A DNA stretch of 64,000 nt from assembly GCA_002695005.1 (NCBI GenBank), contig NZNT01000011.1, positions 26,128 to 90,127 of the forward strand, read 5' to 3'. This document shows positions 53,759 to 62,747 of the stretch, in pieces; position 1 is the first letter of the stretch, and each line of letters opens with the position of its first letter. Under the pieces are notes generated by a model. The model had not been told where the DNA came from and searched no databases. It saw only the letters and a program-made list of their open reading frames with translations. Position numbers and translations under genes: made by a program. The stretch is from Maritimibacter sp. Lineage in GTDB: Bacteria > Pseudomonadota > Alphaproteobacteria > Rhodobacterales > Rhodobacteraceae.

Positions 53759-55302
53759 TGGTCCTCCTCCCCGATTCCCGCCGCGTGGCGCACAAGCGTT
53801 TCCGGCGTCAGATCGGCGCCTTCCAGTTCCGCCGCGATCAGGCCTTCTCGCATCACGATGACGCGGTCGGACATGCCCATGACCTCGGGAATCTCCGAGC
53901 TGACCATGATGACTGCCAGTCCCTGCGCGGCCAGTTCAGCCATAAAGGCGTGGACCGCCGCCTTTGACCCGATGTCGATGCCCTTGGTGGGCTCGTCGAG
54001 GATGATGACTTTGGGCTTGGTGGCCAGCCACTTGGCGATCACGACCTTCTGCTGGTTGCCGCCCGACAGATTGCCCACGTCCTGGTCGAGCGATGCGGCG
54101 CGCAGGTCGAGCCGCTCGGTGTATTTCCGCGCCAGCGCGAATTCCTCGGACATCCGCAGGAATCCCGCGCGCGAGGTCTGGCTGAGTGATGGTAGCGTGA
54201 TGTTCTGGAAAATCGGCAACCCGATTACCGCGCCCTGTTTGCCGCGATCTTCTGGGACGTAGACAATCCCGTTTTCCACTGCGTCGGCAGGGGAGCGGAT
54301 GACTTTTACATCGCCGTCGATCGTGACGACGCCCTTCGAAGGTTTGGTGATCCCGAACAGCGATTGCATTACTTCCGACCGCCCGGCACCGACCAGACCG
54401 TAGAAACCGAGGATCTCGCCCTTGCGCAGCGTGAAGCCGATGCTGTCGAACTCGGTCGGGTGGGAATAGCCGACGACCTTCAGAACCTCGCCGTCGAGCC
54501 TGTGTTCGCGCTTTGGGAAGATCTGGTCTACGTCCCGGCCGACCATGAGGCGCACGAGATCAGCTTCCGTTATCTCGGAAATCAGCCCCGCGCCGACATG
54601 CTGTCCGTCCCGGAAGACCGTGAACCGGTCGGCAATGCGGAAGATCTCGTCGAACTTGTGACTGATGAAAAGGATCGCGCGCCCCTCGGCCTTTAGGCGC
54701 TCGACCAGCTCGTAGAGTTCTTCGATTTCCTTGTGGCTGAGGGCGGCGGTCGGTTCGTCCATGATGACAACGCGCGCGTCGACCGACAGCGCGCGGGCTA
54801 TGGCGACCAGGTGTTTGGAGGCGATCCCGAGGTCGCGCAATTGCATGTCGGGGTCGAGATCAGCGTCGATCCTGTCGAGGATCTCGCGCGCCCGGCGGCG
54901 CATCTCGGCCCAGTCGATCATCCCGAGGCGGACCTTCGGGGCATGACCGATAAAGATGTTTTCTGCGACGGAGAGCTCGTCGAACAACACCGTTTCCTGA
55001 TGAATGGCTGTGATTCCGGCGGCGGATGCGTCCTGCGCGCTGGCAAAGTGCATATCTTCACCAGCCACGCGGATCGTGCCTTCGTCCGGCTGGTATATGC
55101 CGGTGAGCGTTTTGACGATGGTCGACTTGCCCGCTCCGTTCTCACCCACCAGCGCGGTCACCTGGCCCGGATAAAGCTCAAGCGACACCTGGTCGAGCGC
55201 GCGGACTCCTGGAAAGGTCTTGGTGATCCCCTCGAGGGTGAGCACGGGGTCGGTCGATACCGGCGTCGCTTCGCGTGGCTGGGTCTCGATGCTCAACTGC
55301 AT
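53755..55302 (-). CDS. rhaT: rhamnose ABC transporter ATPase with two NBDs
   Basis: This 515-residue sugar-importer ATPase has two nucleotide-binding domains. The first has an intact Walker A GENGAGKST (about 55-63) and IMDEPTAALS. The second has the degenerate P-loop GLVGAGRSE and the signature LSGGNQQK near 418-425, with ILDEPTKGID. One active and one degenerate site is the rule in the RbsA/MglA group. GGAGG lies just before the ATG. Confidence 0.95.
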   Translation of the reverse strand: MQLSIETQPREATPVSTDPVLTLEGITKTFPGVRALDQVSLELYPGQVTALVGENGAGKSTIVKTLTGIYQPDEGTIRVAGEDMHFASAQDASAAGITAIHQETVLFDELSVAENIFIGHAPKVRLGMIDWAEMRRRAREILDRIDADLDPDMQLRDLGIASKHLVAIARALSVDARVVIMDEPTAALSHKEIEELYELVERLKAEGRAILFISHKFDEIFRIADRFTVFRDGQHVGAGLISEITEADLVRLMVGRDVDQIFPKREHRLDGEVLKVVGYSHPTEFDSIGFTLRKGEILGFYGLVGAGRSEVMQSLFGITKPSKGVVTIDGDVKVIRSPADAVENGIVYVPEDRGKQGAVIGLPIFQNITLPSLSQTSRAGFLRMSEEFALARKYTERLDLRAASLDQDVGNLSGGNQQKVVIAKWLATKPKVIILDEPTKGIDIGSKAAVHAFMAELAAQGLAVIMVSSEIPEVMGMSDRVIVMREGLIAAELEGADLTPETLVRHAAGIGEEDQ

Positions 55303-55372
55303 CGCGGCCTCCGATTGTTGGATGAAGGTGCCCCGGCATGCTGGCGGACCTGCGCGCCGGGGCGGGAGGAAA

Positions 55373-56374
55373 TCAGAAGATGTCTTTGAAGTCGTCGATA
55401 TTGCTCTCGTCGTAGACGAAAGGATCGGCCATCGCGCCTTCGCTGTTTTCGTCCAGCGTCAACGTGCCCATACGGCCCATGTCTATTTCGGCACCCGGCC
55501 CGGCTTCCGCCTGCTCGGTGGCAAGCTGGTAGGCGAGGTAGGTCGCCGAATACCCAAGGTCGATCGGGTTCCAGATCGCGAAGGACTTGGACGCGCCGCT
55601 CTCGATGGCGCCGGCCATCTCGGAGGGCAGACCAAGGCCGGTCACGTTGACTTCACCGACCTTGCCGGCGTCTTCCACAGCACGGGCCGCGGCCACGATC
55701 CCCACCGAGGTCGGCGCGATGATCGCGTCGAGGTCGGGGAAGGTCTGCATCAGGCCGGTGGCTTCGCGGTAGGACTTGTCGGCGAGGTCATCGCCATACA
55801 CGGTGCCGACGACTTCAATGCCCGGGTAGTCGCCCATGACCTTGTTCATCTCTTCCATCCAGATGTTCTGGTTGGTCGACGTCGTGGTGGCCGAGAGAAG
55901 CGCGACCTGACCACCGTCCGGAAGCTCGTCGGCCGCTAGTTTGATGATCATGTTGCCGATCAGCGAGTTGGAAGACGGATTCAGGTGCAGCATGCGACCT
56001 TCGGGCGCGACGCCGGAGTCCCACGAGATGACCTTGATCCCGCGCTGCATCGCTTTTTTGAGGGCCGGAACCAGCGCGTCGGTGTCATTGGCCGACACGG
56101 CAATGGCGTCCACTTGCTGCGCGATCAACGAGTTGATGACCTCGATCTGGCCTTCGGCGGTGGTATCGGTCGGGCCGGTGTAGATCACCTCGACATTTCC
56201 CAGCTCCTCGGCGGCTTCCTCGGCCCCTTCGGCTGCGGCTTCGAAGAACCCGATACCCAGCGCCTTCACGACGAGCGCGATGCGCACGTTGTCGTCCTGT
56301 GCCTGCGCTGCGCCGCCTGCCAACATCAGTGCCGCCGCCGCCGCACCACCGAACATTCTTCTTGTCATACTCAT
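55373..56374 (-). CDS. rhaS: rhamnose-binding periplasmic protein RhaS
   Basis: This 333-residue periplasmic binding protein is of the ribose/RhaS (Peripla_BP_4) type. The signal peptide has an S/T-R-R-x-F core (TRRMF), so export by the Tat route is possible. It is cleaved near AQAQDD at about residue 25. Ligand-fold blocks include IALVVKALGIGFFEAAAEGAE and [25 protein letters not shown] precedes the ATG. It lies between the repressor and the ATPase of the same operon. Confidence 0.94.
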   Translation of the reverse strand: MSMTRRMFGGAAAAALMLAGGAAQAQDDNVRIALVVKALGIGFFEAAAEGAEEAAEELGNVEVIYTGPTDTTAEGQIEVINSLIAQQVDAIAVSANDTDALVPALKKAMQRGIKVISWDSGVAPEGRMLHLNPSSNSLIGNMIIKLAADELPDGGQVALLSATTTSTNQNIWMEEMNKVMGDYPGIEVVGTVYGDDLADKSYREATGLMQTFPDLDAIIAPTSVGIVAAARAVEDAGKVGEVNVTGLGLPSEMAGAIESGASKSFAIWNPIDLGYSATYLAYQLATEQAEAGPGAEIDMGRMGTLTLDENSEGAMADPFVYDESNIDDFKDIF

Positions 56375-56412
56375 GGTAAAACCTCCCTGGCTGAGTATTG
56401 CTGAACGTGGGT

Positions 56413-57213
56413 TTATCCCGCGTCCGACTTTCTTGTGCCCCCGGAAAGGGCCACAATGACCCGGACCTCGGCCGCCTCGAGCATCGAGGCGACCCTGTCC
56501 GAAATTCCTTCATCCGTGATGATGGTGCCGATCCGATCGAGCCCGCACAGCACCAGCGACGAGCGGTTCTCGAACTTGGAGCTGTCGGCCAGCACCACCA
56601 GCTCGTCGGCCTGACCAATGAGCTTCTCTTCCGCCTGGATGAGCAGCGGATCGTTTTCCATCAGCCCCATCGGGCCGATGCCGTAGGCGCCCATGAACAT
56701 GCGCCGTGCATAGTAGTGCCGTGTCATGTCGTTCTCGAACGGGCTGAGAATGATGTTCTGTTCGCGATAAAGCGCACCGCCCGGCACCATCACGGTGTTC
56801 TTGGTGTGCTTGAGCAGGTGCTCGGCGATCGGAAAGGAGTTGGTCAACACCTGAACCCGCCGGTTGGCGAGGTGATGGACCATCTGGAACGTCGTAGTGC
56901 CGCCGTTGATGATGATCGGTTCGCCGTCGTCGCACAGCGCCACGGCTTCTCGAGCGATGAGCTGCTTTTGCTCAGCGTTGATTGTCTGGTTCACCGCGAA
57001 CGGCCGGCCTGCGAGCCCGGGCAGTGGGGGCGGCGTGATCGCCTCGGCCCCGCCACGCACCCGACGCAGACGTTTTTCTTTGTCGAGGGTCGCAATGTCG
57101 CGCCGGATCGTGGCCTCGGAAGTCTCTGTCAGCGCGACCAGTTCGCCCACCGTGACGATGGGGCGTTCCTGAACCGCGGACAGGATAAGCCGATGGCGTT
57201 CCGTTTCGTGCAT
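56413..57213 (-). CDS. rhaR: DeoR-family repressor of the rhamnose genes
   Basis: This 266-residue regulator has an N-terminal DeoR helix-turn-helix (VTVGELVALTETSEATIRRD, about 21-40) and a C-terminal sugar-phosphate sensor domain with the NGGTTTFQM and VLADSSKF blocks. It is first in the minus-strand operon rhaR-S-T-P-Q-M-K and divergent from rhaD. The ATG at 57213 follows GGGAGG. The inducer is probably a rhamnose phosphate metabolite. Confidence 0.93.
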   Translation of the reverse strand: MHETERHRLILSAVQERPIVTVGELVALTETSEATIRRDIATLDKEKRLRRVRGGAEAITPPPLPGLAGRPFAVNQTINAEQKQLIAREAVALCDDGEPIIINGGTTTFQMVHHLANRRVQVLTNSFPIAEHLLKHTKNTVMVPGGALYREQNIILSPFENDMTRHYYARRMFMGAYGIGPMGLMENDPLLIQAEEKLIGQADELVVLADSSKFENRSSLVLCGLDRIGTIITDEGISDRVASMLEAAEVRVIVALSGGTRKSDAG

Positions 57214-57401
57214 TGAGGTCCTCCCGTTCCATTCAGCATGCCCGATTCTGGTCATGCGTCAATCAAAAGTTTTCAGTTTCGATCATGCTGCGGCGCAGAA
57301 TGATTGTTTGTGATCGGTTTTGGTTGACTTGCCCCCGTGATTCTCGCAGGGTCCGGCCAACGGCTCTGGCCGCATTTCGCGGTATCTATGGGAGGAATGC
57401 C
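57214..57401. promoter_or_regulatory. divergent rhaR/rhaD control region with an inverted operator pair
   Basis: GTCAATCAAAA (57258-57268) and TTTTGGTTGAC (57318-57328) are inverted copies at 10 of 11 positions, with 49 bases between their ends. They are a natural candidate for RhaR binding and looping over both promoters. A GGGAGGAA ribosome site for rhaD ends the region. Confidence 0.6.
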
Positions 57402-59501
57402 ATGTTGACGCGCGCCGAAAACCGGCTTGAAAACCTTTGGAATGACGCGAAATCCGAAGGGATGAGCGAGCCTGAGAAGCTGCTCTACCGCTCGAACCTT
57501 CTGGGCTCGGACAAGCGAATCACGAACTACGGCGGCGGCAACACCTCGGCCAAGGTGACCGAGACCGATCCGCTCACCGGCGATCAGGTCGAGGTGCTCT
57601 GGGTCAAAGGGTCAGGCGGCGATGTCGGCTCGACCAAGATGGACGGTTTCGCGACCCTCTACATGGACAAGCTGAACGCGCTCAAGGGGCTCTACCGAGG
57701 TGTCGAGTTCGAAGATGAGATGGTCGGCTACCTGCCCCATTGCACCTTCAACCTGAACGCGCGCGCAGCCTCGATCGACACGCCGCTCCATGCCTATGTG
57801 CCGCACAAACACGTCGACCACATGCACCCCGACGCGATCATCGCCATCGCGGCCTCGAAGAACTCCAAGGAGCTGACGCAGGAGATTTTCGGGGACGATA
57901 TCGGCTGGTTGCCGTGGAAAAAGCCGGGCTACGAACTGGGCCTGTGGCTTGAGGATTTCTGCAAGAAGAACCCCGATGCCAAAGGGGTCGTGCTGGAAAG
58001 CCACGGGCTGTTCACCTGGGCCGACGATGCCAAGGACTGCTATGAGCTGACCATCGAGATCATCCAGAAGGCGATGGATTGGTTCGCCGGCAAGACGGCC
58101 GGTCAGGAGGCTTTCGGCGGCGCGGTTCACGACAGCCTGTCGCCGGACGCCCGCCGCGCGGTCGCGGCACGCCTGATGCCCGGGATCCGGGGTTTCGTGT
58201 CCGGCAATCAGCACATGGTCGGCCATTTCGACGACAGCGACGCGGTTCTGGAATTCGTCAACGCCAGGGACATGGAGCCGCTCGCCGCGCTTGGCACCTC
58301 CTGCCCCGACCACTTCCTGCGCACGAAGATTCGCCCGCTTGTGGTGGCGTTCGACCCGGCCAAGAACAACCTCGACGCGGTGATGGACGGACTGCCCGAC
58401 CAGATCGCCGCCTATCGCGAGGATTACGCGGCCTATTACGAGCGTTGCAAACGCGACGACAGCCCAGCGATCCGCGACCCGAATGCGGTGGTCTATCTAA
58501 TCCCCGGCGTGGGCATGATTACCTTCGCCAAGGACAAGGCGACGGCGCGGATTTCCGGCGAGTTCTATACCAACGCGATCAACGTGATGCGCGGTGCCTC
58601 GGCGGTCTCGGAATACGTCGGCCTGCCCGAGCAGGAAGCCTTCGACATCGAATACTGGCTGCTCGAAGAGGCCAAGCTGCAACGCATGCCCAAGCCCAAG
58701 TCGCTGGCCGGTCGCGTGGCGCTCGTCACCGGCGGCGCGGGTGGGATCGGGTCCGCCACGGCCGAGCGTTACCTGTCCGAGGGGGCCTGCGTCATGCTGG
58801 CCGACATAAACGAGGACAGCCTGAGCGCGACGCAGGAAAATCTCGTCCAGCGCTTCGGGCGCGACGTGGTGCGCACGGTCAAGATGAATGTGACCGACGA
58901 AGCCGAGGTCGCGGCCTCCTACGCCGATATCGCGGTGGAGTTCGGCGGCATCGATATCCTCGTCTCCAACGCTGGCATCGCCTCGTCCGCCCCGGTCGAG
59001 GAAACCACGCTGGAGCTTTGGCAAAAGAACATGGACATCCTGTCCACCGGTTATTTCCTCGTCTCGCGTGAGGCCTTCAAGGTCATGCGCGGGCAGGGCA
59101 TCGGGGGTTCGGTGGTCTTTATCGCCTCCAAGAATGGTCTTGCGGCCAGCCCGAACGCGTCGGCCTATTGCACCGCCAAGGCCAGTGAGATTCATCTTGC
59201 CCGCTGTCTCGCGCTAGAAGGGGCCGAGGCCGGTATCCGTGTGAACGTTGTGAACCCGGACGCCGTTCTCCGTGGCTCCAAGATCTGGGAGGGCGAATGG
59301 CTCGACCAGCGGGCCTCGACCTACGGCACCGACAAGGAGGGGCTGGAGGAGATGTATCGCAACCGCTCCATGCTCAAGCGGTCGGTGCTTCCCGAGGATA
59401 TCGCGGAAGCGGCCTATTTCTTTGCCGCCGATACGTCGGCTAAGTCGACGGGCAATATCGTGAACGTCGATGCGGGTAACAAGGAAGCTTTCACGCGCTG
59501 A
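57402..59501 (+). CDS. rhaD: bifunctional rhamnulose-1-phosphate aldolase / lactaldehyde dehydrogenase
   Basis: This 699-residue fusion enzyme has an N-terminal class II aldolase domain (about 1-400) with the zinc-site HAYVPHKHVDHMHPDA block and LESHGLFTW. The C-terminal SDR domain (about 430-699) has VTGGAGGIGSATAERYL and the YCTAK catalytic motif near 589. It would split rhamnulose-1-P to DHAP and L-lactaldehyde and oxidise the latter to L-lactate, matching the rhizobial RhaD. The start follows GGGAGGAA. It heads the plus-strand operon. Confidence 0.95.
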   Translation: MLTRAENRLENLWNDAKSEGMSEPEKLLYRSNLLGSDKRITNYGGGNTSAKVTETDPLTGDQVEVLWVKGSGGDVGSTKMDGFATLYMDKLNALKGLYRGVEFEDEMVGYLPHCTFNLNARAASIDTPLHAYVPHKHVDHMHPDAIIAIAASKNSKELTQEIFGDDIGWLPWKKPGYELGLWLEDFCKKNPDAKGVVLESHGLFTWADDAKDCYELTIEIIQKAMDWFAGKTAGQEAFGGAVHDSLSPDARRAVAARLMPGIRGFVSGNQHMVGHFDDSDAVLEFVNARDMEPLAALGTSCPDHFLRTKIRPLVVAFDPAKNNLDAVMDGLPDQIAAYREDYAAYYERCKRDDSPAIRDPNAVVYLIPGVGMITFAKDKATARISGEFYTNAINVMRGASAVSEYVGLPEQEAFDIEYWLLEEAKLQRMPKPKSLAGRVALVTGGAGGIGSATAERYLSEGACVMLADINEDSLSATQENLVQRFGRDVVRTVKMNVTDEAEVAASYADIAVEFGGIDILVSNAGIASSAPVEETTLELWQKNMDILSTGYFLVSREAFKVMRGQGIGGSVVFIASKNGLAASPNASAYCTAKASEIHLARCLALEGAEAGIRVNVVNPDAVLRGSKIWEGEWLDQRASTYGTDKEGLEEMYRNRSMLKRSVLPEDIAEAAYFFAADTSAKSTGNIVNVDAGNKEAFTR

Positions 59502-59547
59502 CCCGGCGTGGGGGCGTCCTGCGCCCCCATCCATCAGGGAGAACCGA

Positions 59548-60693
59548 ATGCGCCTGACCCAGTGCCATAATTTCCATGATTTCCGGCGGCTCGCCAAACG
59601 GCGACTGCCCTCGCCCATCTTCAACTACATCGACGGCGGCGCCGACGATGAGGTGACGATGCGGCGCAACCCGGCCGCATTCGACGCCGTGGACCTTGTG
59701 CCGCATGTTCTGCGCGGGACCGAAGCGGTGGACCTGTCGGTCGAGGTCATGGGGCAGAAACTGGCCCTGCCGTTCTACCTGTCGCCCACCGCGCTTCAGC
59801 GGCTTTTCCACCATGACGGCGAACGCGCGGTGGCGGCGGCGGCGGCGAAATACGGAACCATGTTCGGAGTCTCGTCCCTTGGCACCACGTCGCTCGAAGA
59901 GCTGAGGCGCACGCATGACACCCCGCAGGTCTACCAGTTCTATTTCCACAAGGACCGGGGCCTGAACCGCGCGATGATGCAACGCGCGAAAGAGGCAGGC
60001 GTCGATGTGATGATGCTGACCGTCGACAGCATGACCGGCGGCAACCGCGAACGTGACAAGCGCACCGGATTCTCGATCCCCTTTCGGCTGACGCTGGGCG
60101 GCATGGCGCAGTTCGCCATGAAACCGGCCTGGGGCATCAACTACGTCACCAACGAAAAATTCGCGCTGCCCCAGCTTGACGATCACGTCGACATGGGCGG
60201 CGGCACCATGTCGATCGGACGCTACTTTACCGAGATGCTGGACCCCACGATGAACTGGGACGACCTCGCCGAGATGATCGAGTTCTGGGACGAGAAGTTC
60301 TGCCTCAAGGGTGTCATACACCCCGACGATGCGGCCCGCGCCGCCGAGATCGGCTGCGACGCGATCGTGCTGTCGAACCATGCAGGGCGGCAATTGGACG
60401 GTTCCATCGCCCCCTTCGATGCGCTCGGTGGCATCGTCGATCAGGTCGGCGACAAACTCGACGTGATGATGGACAGCGGCATCCAGCGCGGCACGCATAT
60501 CATCAAGGCGCTCGCCATGGGGGCCAAGGCCGTCGGCATCGGGCGCGGCTATCTGTTTCCGCTGGCCGCCGCCGGACAGGCCGGGGTCGAACGCATGGTC
60601 GGGCTGCTGCGCGACGAAGTCGAACGGGACATGCGCCTCATGGGCGCGGCGCAGGTGTCTGACCTGACCCGCGACATGCTGCGCGCAAGATAA
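59548..60693 (+). CDS. lldD: FMN-dependent L-lactate dehydrogenase
   Basis: This 381-residue alpha-hydroxy-acid dehydrogenase oxidises L-lactate to pyruvate at the membrane. The conserved active-site SNHAGRQLDG, with the catalytic His and substrate-binding Arg, is near residue 275. FMN contacts include YFHKDR and MTGGNRERD. It lies between rhaD and rhaA, exactly where the L-lactate made by RhaD needs a sink. The assignment of substrate rests on this context. The ATG at 59548 follows AGGGAGAA. Confidence 0.92.
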   Translation: MRLTQCHNFHDFRRLAKRRLPSPIFNYIDGGADDEVTMRRNPAAFDAVDLVPHVLRGTEAVDLSVEVMGQKLALPFYLSPTALQRLFHHDGERAVAAAAAKYGTMFGVSSLGTTSLEELRRTHDTPQVYQFYFHKDRGLNRAMMQRAKEAGVDVMMLTVDSMTGGNRERDKRTGFSIPFRLTLGGMAQFAMKPAWGINYVTNEKFALPQLDDHVDMGGGTMSIGRYFTEMLDPTMNWDDLAEMIEFWDEKFCLKGVIHPDDAARAAEIGCDAIVLSNHAGRQLDGSIAPFDALGGIVDQVGDKLDVMMDSGIQRGTHIIKALAMGAKAVGIGRGYLFPLAAAGQAGVERMVGLLRDEVERDMRLMGAAQVSDLTRDMLRAR

Positions 60694-60720
60694 TCGCCGG
60701 GCCACCGGCAGGGAGGAACA

Positions 60721-61962
60721 ATGAGCTATCAATCCGCCAAGGACGCCTTTGCCGAATGGGGCGTGGACACCGAAACCGCGATCGAGGCGCTCGCCCATAT
60801 CCCGATCTCGGTCCATTGCTGGCAGGGTGACGACGTGGTCGGGTTCGAGGGGCAGTCTGGGTCCTCCGGCGGCGGCATTCAGGCCACCGGCAACCATCCG
60901 GGCCGCGCCCGCACGCCGGACGAACTGCGCGCCGACCTCGAATTCGCCTATTCGATGATCCCCGGCAAACATCGCCTGAACCTGCACGCCTTTTATCTCG
61001 ACACCGACGAGACGCCGGACCGCGACGAAATCGAATTCAAGCATTTCGCGCCCTGGGTCGACTGGGCCAAGGATCAGGGTATCGGCCTGGATTTCAACCC
61101 GACCTTCTTTGCCCATGCCAAGGCCGACGACAACCTGACCCTCAGCCACCCCGATCAGGGCATCCGCGACTTCTGGATCGAACACGGCAAGCGCTGCCGC
61201 GACATCGCAGCCCAGATGGGCGCGGCGCTAGGGTCGCCTGCGGTGAACAACATCTGGGTGCCGGACGGGTCCAAGGATACGCCGGTCGACCGGATGGCCG
61301 CACGCAAAAGGCTCGAGGCCTCGCTCGACACGATGCTCGCGCCTCAGCACGACAAGGCGCATCTGCTCGATGCGGTGGAGTCCAAGCTGTTCGGCATCGG
61401 GGTCGAAGCCATGACCGTGGGCAGCCACGAATTCTACTTGGGCTACGCGATCCGCAAGGGCACGCTGCTCTGCCTCGACATGGGGCATTTCCACCCGACG
61501 GAGAACATCGCAGACAAGCTGTCATCGGTTGCCCTCTCCGTGGATGAGCTCCTCCTCCACGTCTCGCGCCCGATGCGCTGGGATTCCGACCACGTCATCC
61601 TTCTGGACGACTCGTTGCGCCAGATGGCGCAGGAACTGGTTTTCGCCGACCTGCTGGGTCGCACGCATATCGGGCTCGATTTCTTCGACGCAACGATCAG
61701 CCGCACGGCAGCTTGGGTCATCGGCGTGCGTAACATGCAAAAGGCACTCCTCGAGGCATCGCTGATGCCGCAGGCGCGGTTGAAAGACGCCGAGGAGGCG
61801 CTCGACTTCACCACGCGGTTTGTTCTCACCGAAGAGCTCAAGGACCTGCCGTTCGGTGCGGTTTGGGCCGAGTTCTGCGCGCGCAACGAACGCCCTTACG
61901 GCATGGGACTGATTCATGAATTGGCGGGATATCAGACGCGAGTTGCCGACCGGGGCAGGTAG
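60721..61962 (+). CDS. rhaA: L-rhamnose isomerase, E. coli RhaA type
   Basis: This 413-residue TIM-barrel enzyme converts L-rhamnose to L-rhamnulose. Blocks known from E. coli RhaA are present in order: HCWQGDDVVGFE, GGIQATGNHPGRA, HRLNLHAFYL, GLDFNPTFF, WVPDGSKD, DAVESKLFGIG, LDMGHFHPTE, RWDSDHVILLDD and IGLDFFDATI. It is only a few residues shorter than E. coli RhaA. The rhizobial rha cluster uses an unrelated RhaI at this position, so the operon is mosaic. Confidence 0.95.
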   Translation: MSYQSAKDAFAEWGVDTETAIEALAHIPISVHCWQGDDVVGFEGQSGSSGGGIQATGNHPGRARTPDELRADLEFAYSMIPGKHRLNLHAFYLDTDETPDRDEIEFKHFAPWVDWAKDQGIGLDFNPTFFAHAKADDNLTLSHPDQGIRDFWIEHGKRCRDIAAQMGAALGSPAVNNIWVPDGSKDTPVDRMAARKRLEASLDTMLAPQHDKAHLLDAVESKLFGIGVEAMTVGSHEFYLGYAIRKGTLLCLDMGHFHPTENIADKLSSVALSVDELLLHVSRPMRWDSDHVILLDDSLRQMAQELVFADLLGRTHIGLDFFDATISRTAAWVIGVRNMQKALLEASLMPQARLKDAEEALDFTTRFVLTEELKDLPFGAVWAEFCARNERPYGMGLIHELAGYQTRVADRGR

Positions 61963-62747
61963 AACATCCGACAGAAAGGGCGCTTCCTCAACGCGCTTGT
62001 CCTCATCGGTGGGACGTCGGGTTTCGGGCGGGGAATGGCAACTTGTCTGTCGTGTCCGCGCTGTTGCACCCGGCCCAGGAATGGCTGGATCGACATGCCG
62101 CGCCGGATCCCTTTTGTTGTGTAGAAAAAGTTCGCTAGGGTCAGCTTTGTGCGCGACATAGCAAACGCGCTCCTCGAGCTGGAAGGTCTTCTCGAATGTC
62201 ACCTCAAGCACATTCCGCCCTGCCATCCGGTCCACCGTCGCAGACATGTAAGAGGCCAAAGAGTCGCGAGGGCGGACTGACTTCGCGCCAGCACCCCGGC
62301 GCGATGCCACCTCAGAGACGCTCTGCGCGCGCTCAGGGCGCATCTTCGTGCGCCTGTAGTCTTGGCGCCTGAAACGGCTTGGATGCACTCAGCGGGCAGC
62401 GCAGCGCCTCTGACGGCACTCAACCAATTATGCGTGAAACCGGCCATCCCAACTATGTGGTCTGGATTCAGCGCTAGTGCATGTCCGGCTGGTCCGACCC
62501 AGATCGAGTGAACGGCCCTTGAAGTGGGACATAGCTCTCCACCAAAACCGGACCAGTCCATGATGCACGCGGCTGAGCGAGGTCGAAGACCTAGAAATAT
62601 TCGATATGCGCGAGGGGGATCGTTTCTGGTGCCGACATCTAGCAAGGCACCGAACCTCCCATCCATCGGACTCCGCAGCAACCGGCTGTAGTGGTTTCTT
62701 CCCCGCGTCAGTAATGAACCACAAATATGTGTAGGTTGTGGAAGCGG
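61963..62747. other. 785-base stretch without an identifiable gene
   Basis: No frame on either strand has a good start, a ribosome site and a recognisable domain. Reading frames in the region are short and change over each other, which would fit a decayed gene or insertion remnant. No terminal inverted repeats or transposase motifs were seen. Confidence 0.5.

Noticed and set aside
51783..53795. A single 670-codon frame across both rhamnose permease genes
   Set aside because: Only the part up to 52772 is a permease; the rest is out of frame with the certain RhaP gene.
62199..62681. A 160-codon minus-strand frame in the gap before the sulfatase gene
   Set aside because: It has no ribosome site, is rich in Arg, Ala, Trp and Cys, and matches nothing I recognise; kept as part of the gene-free stretch.
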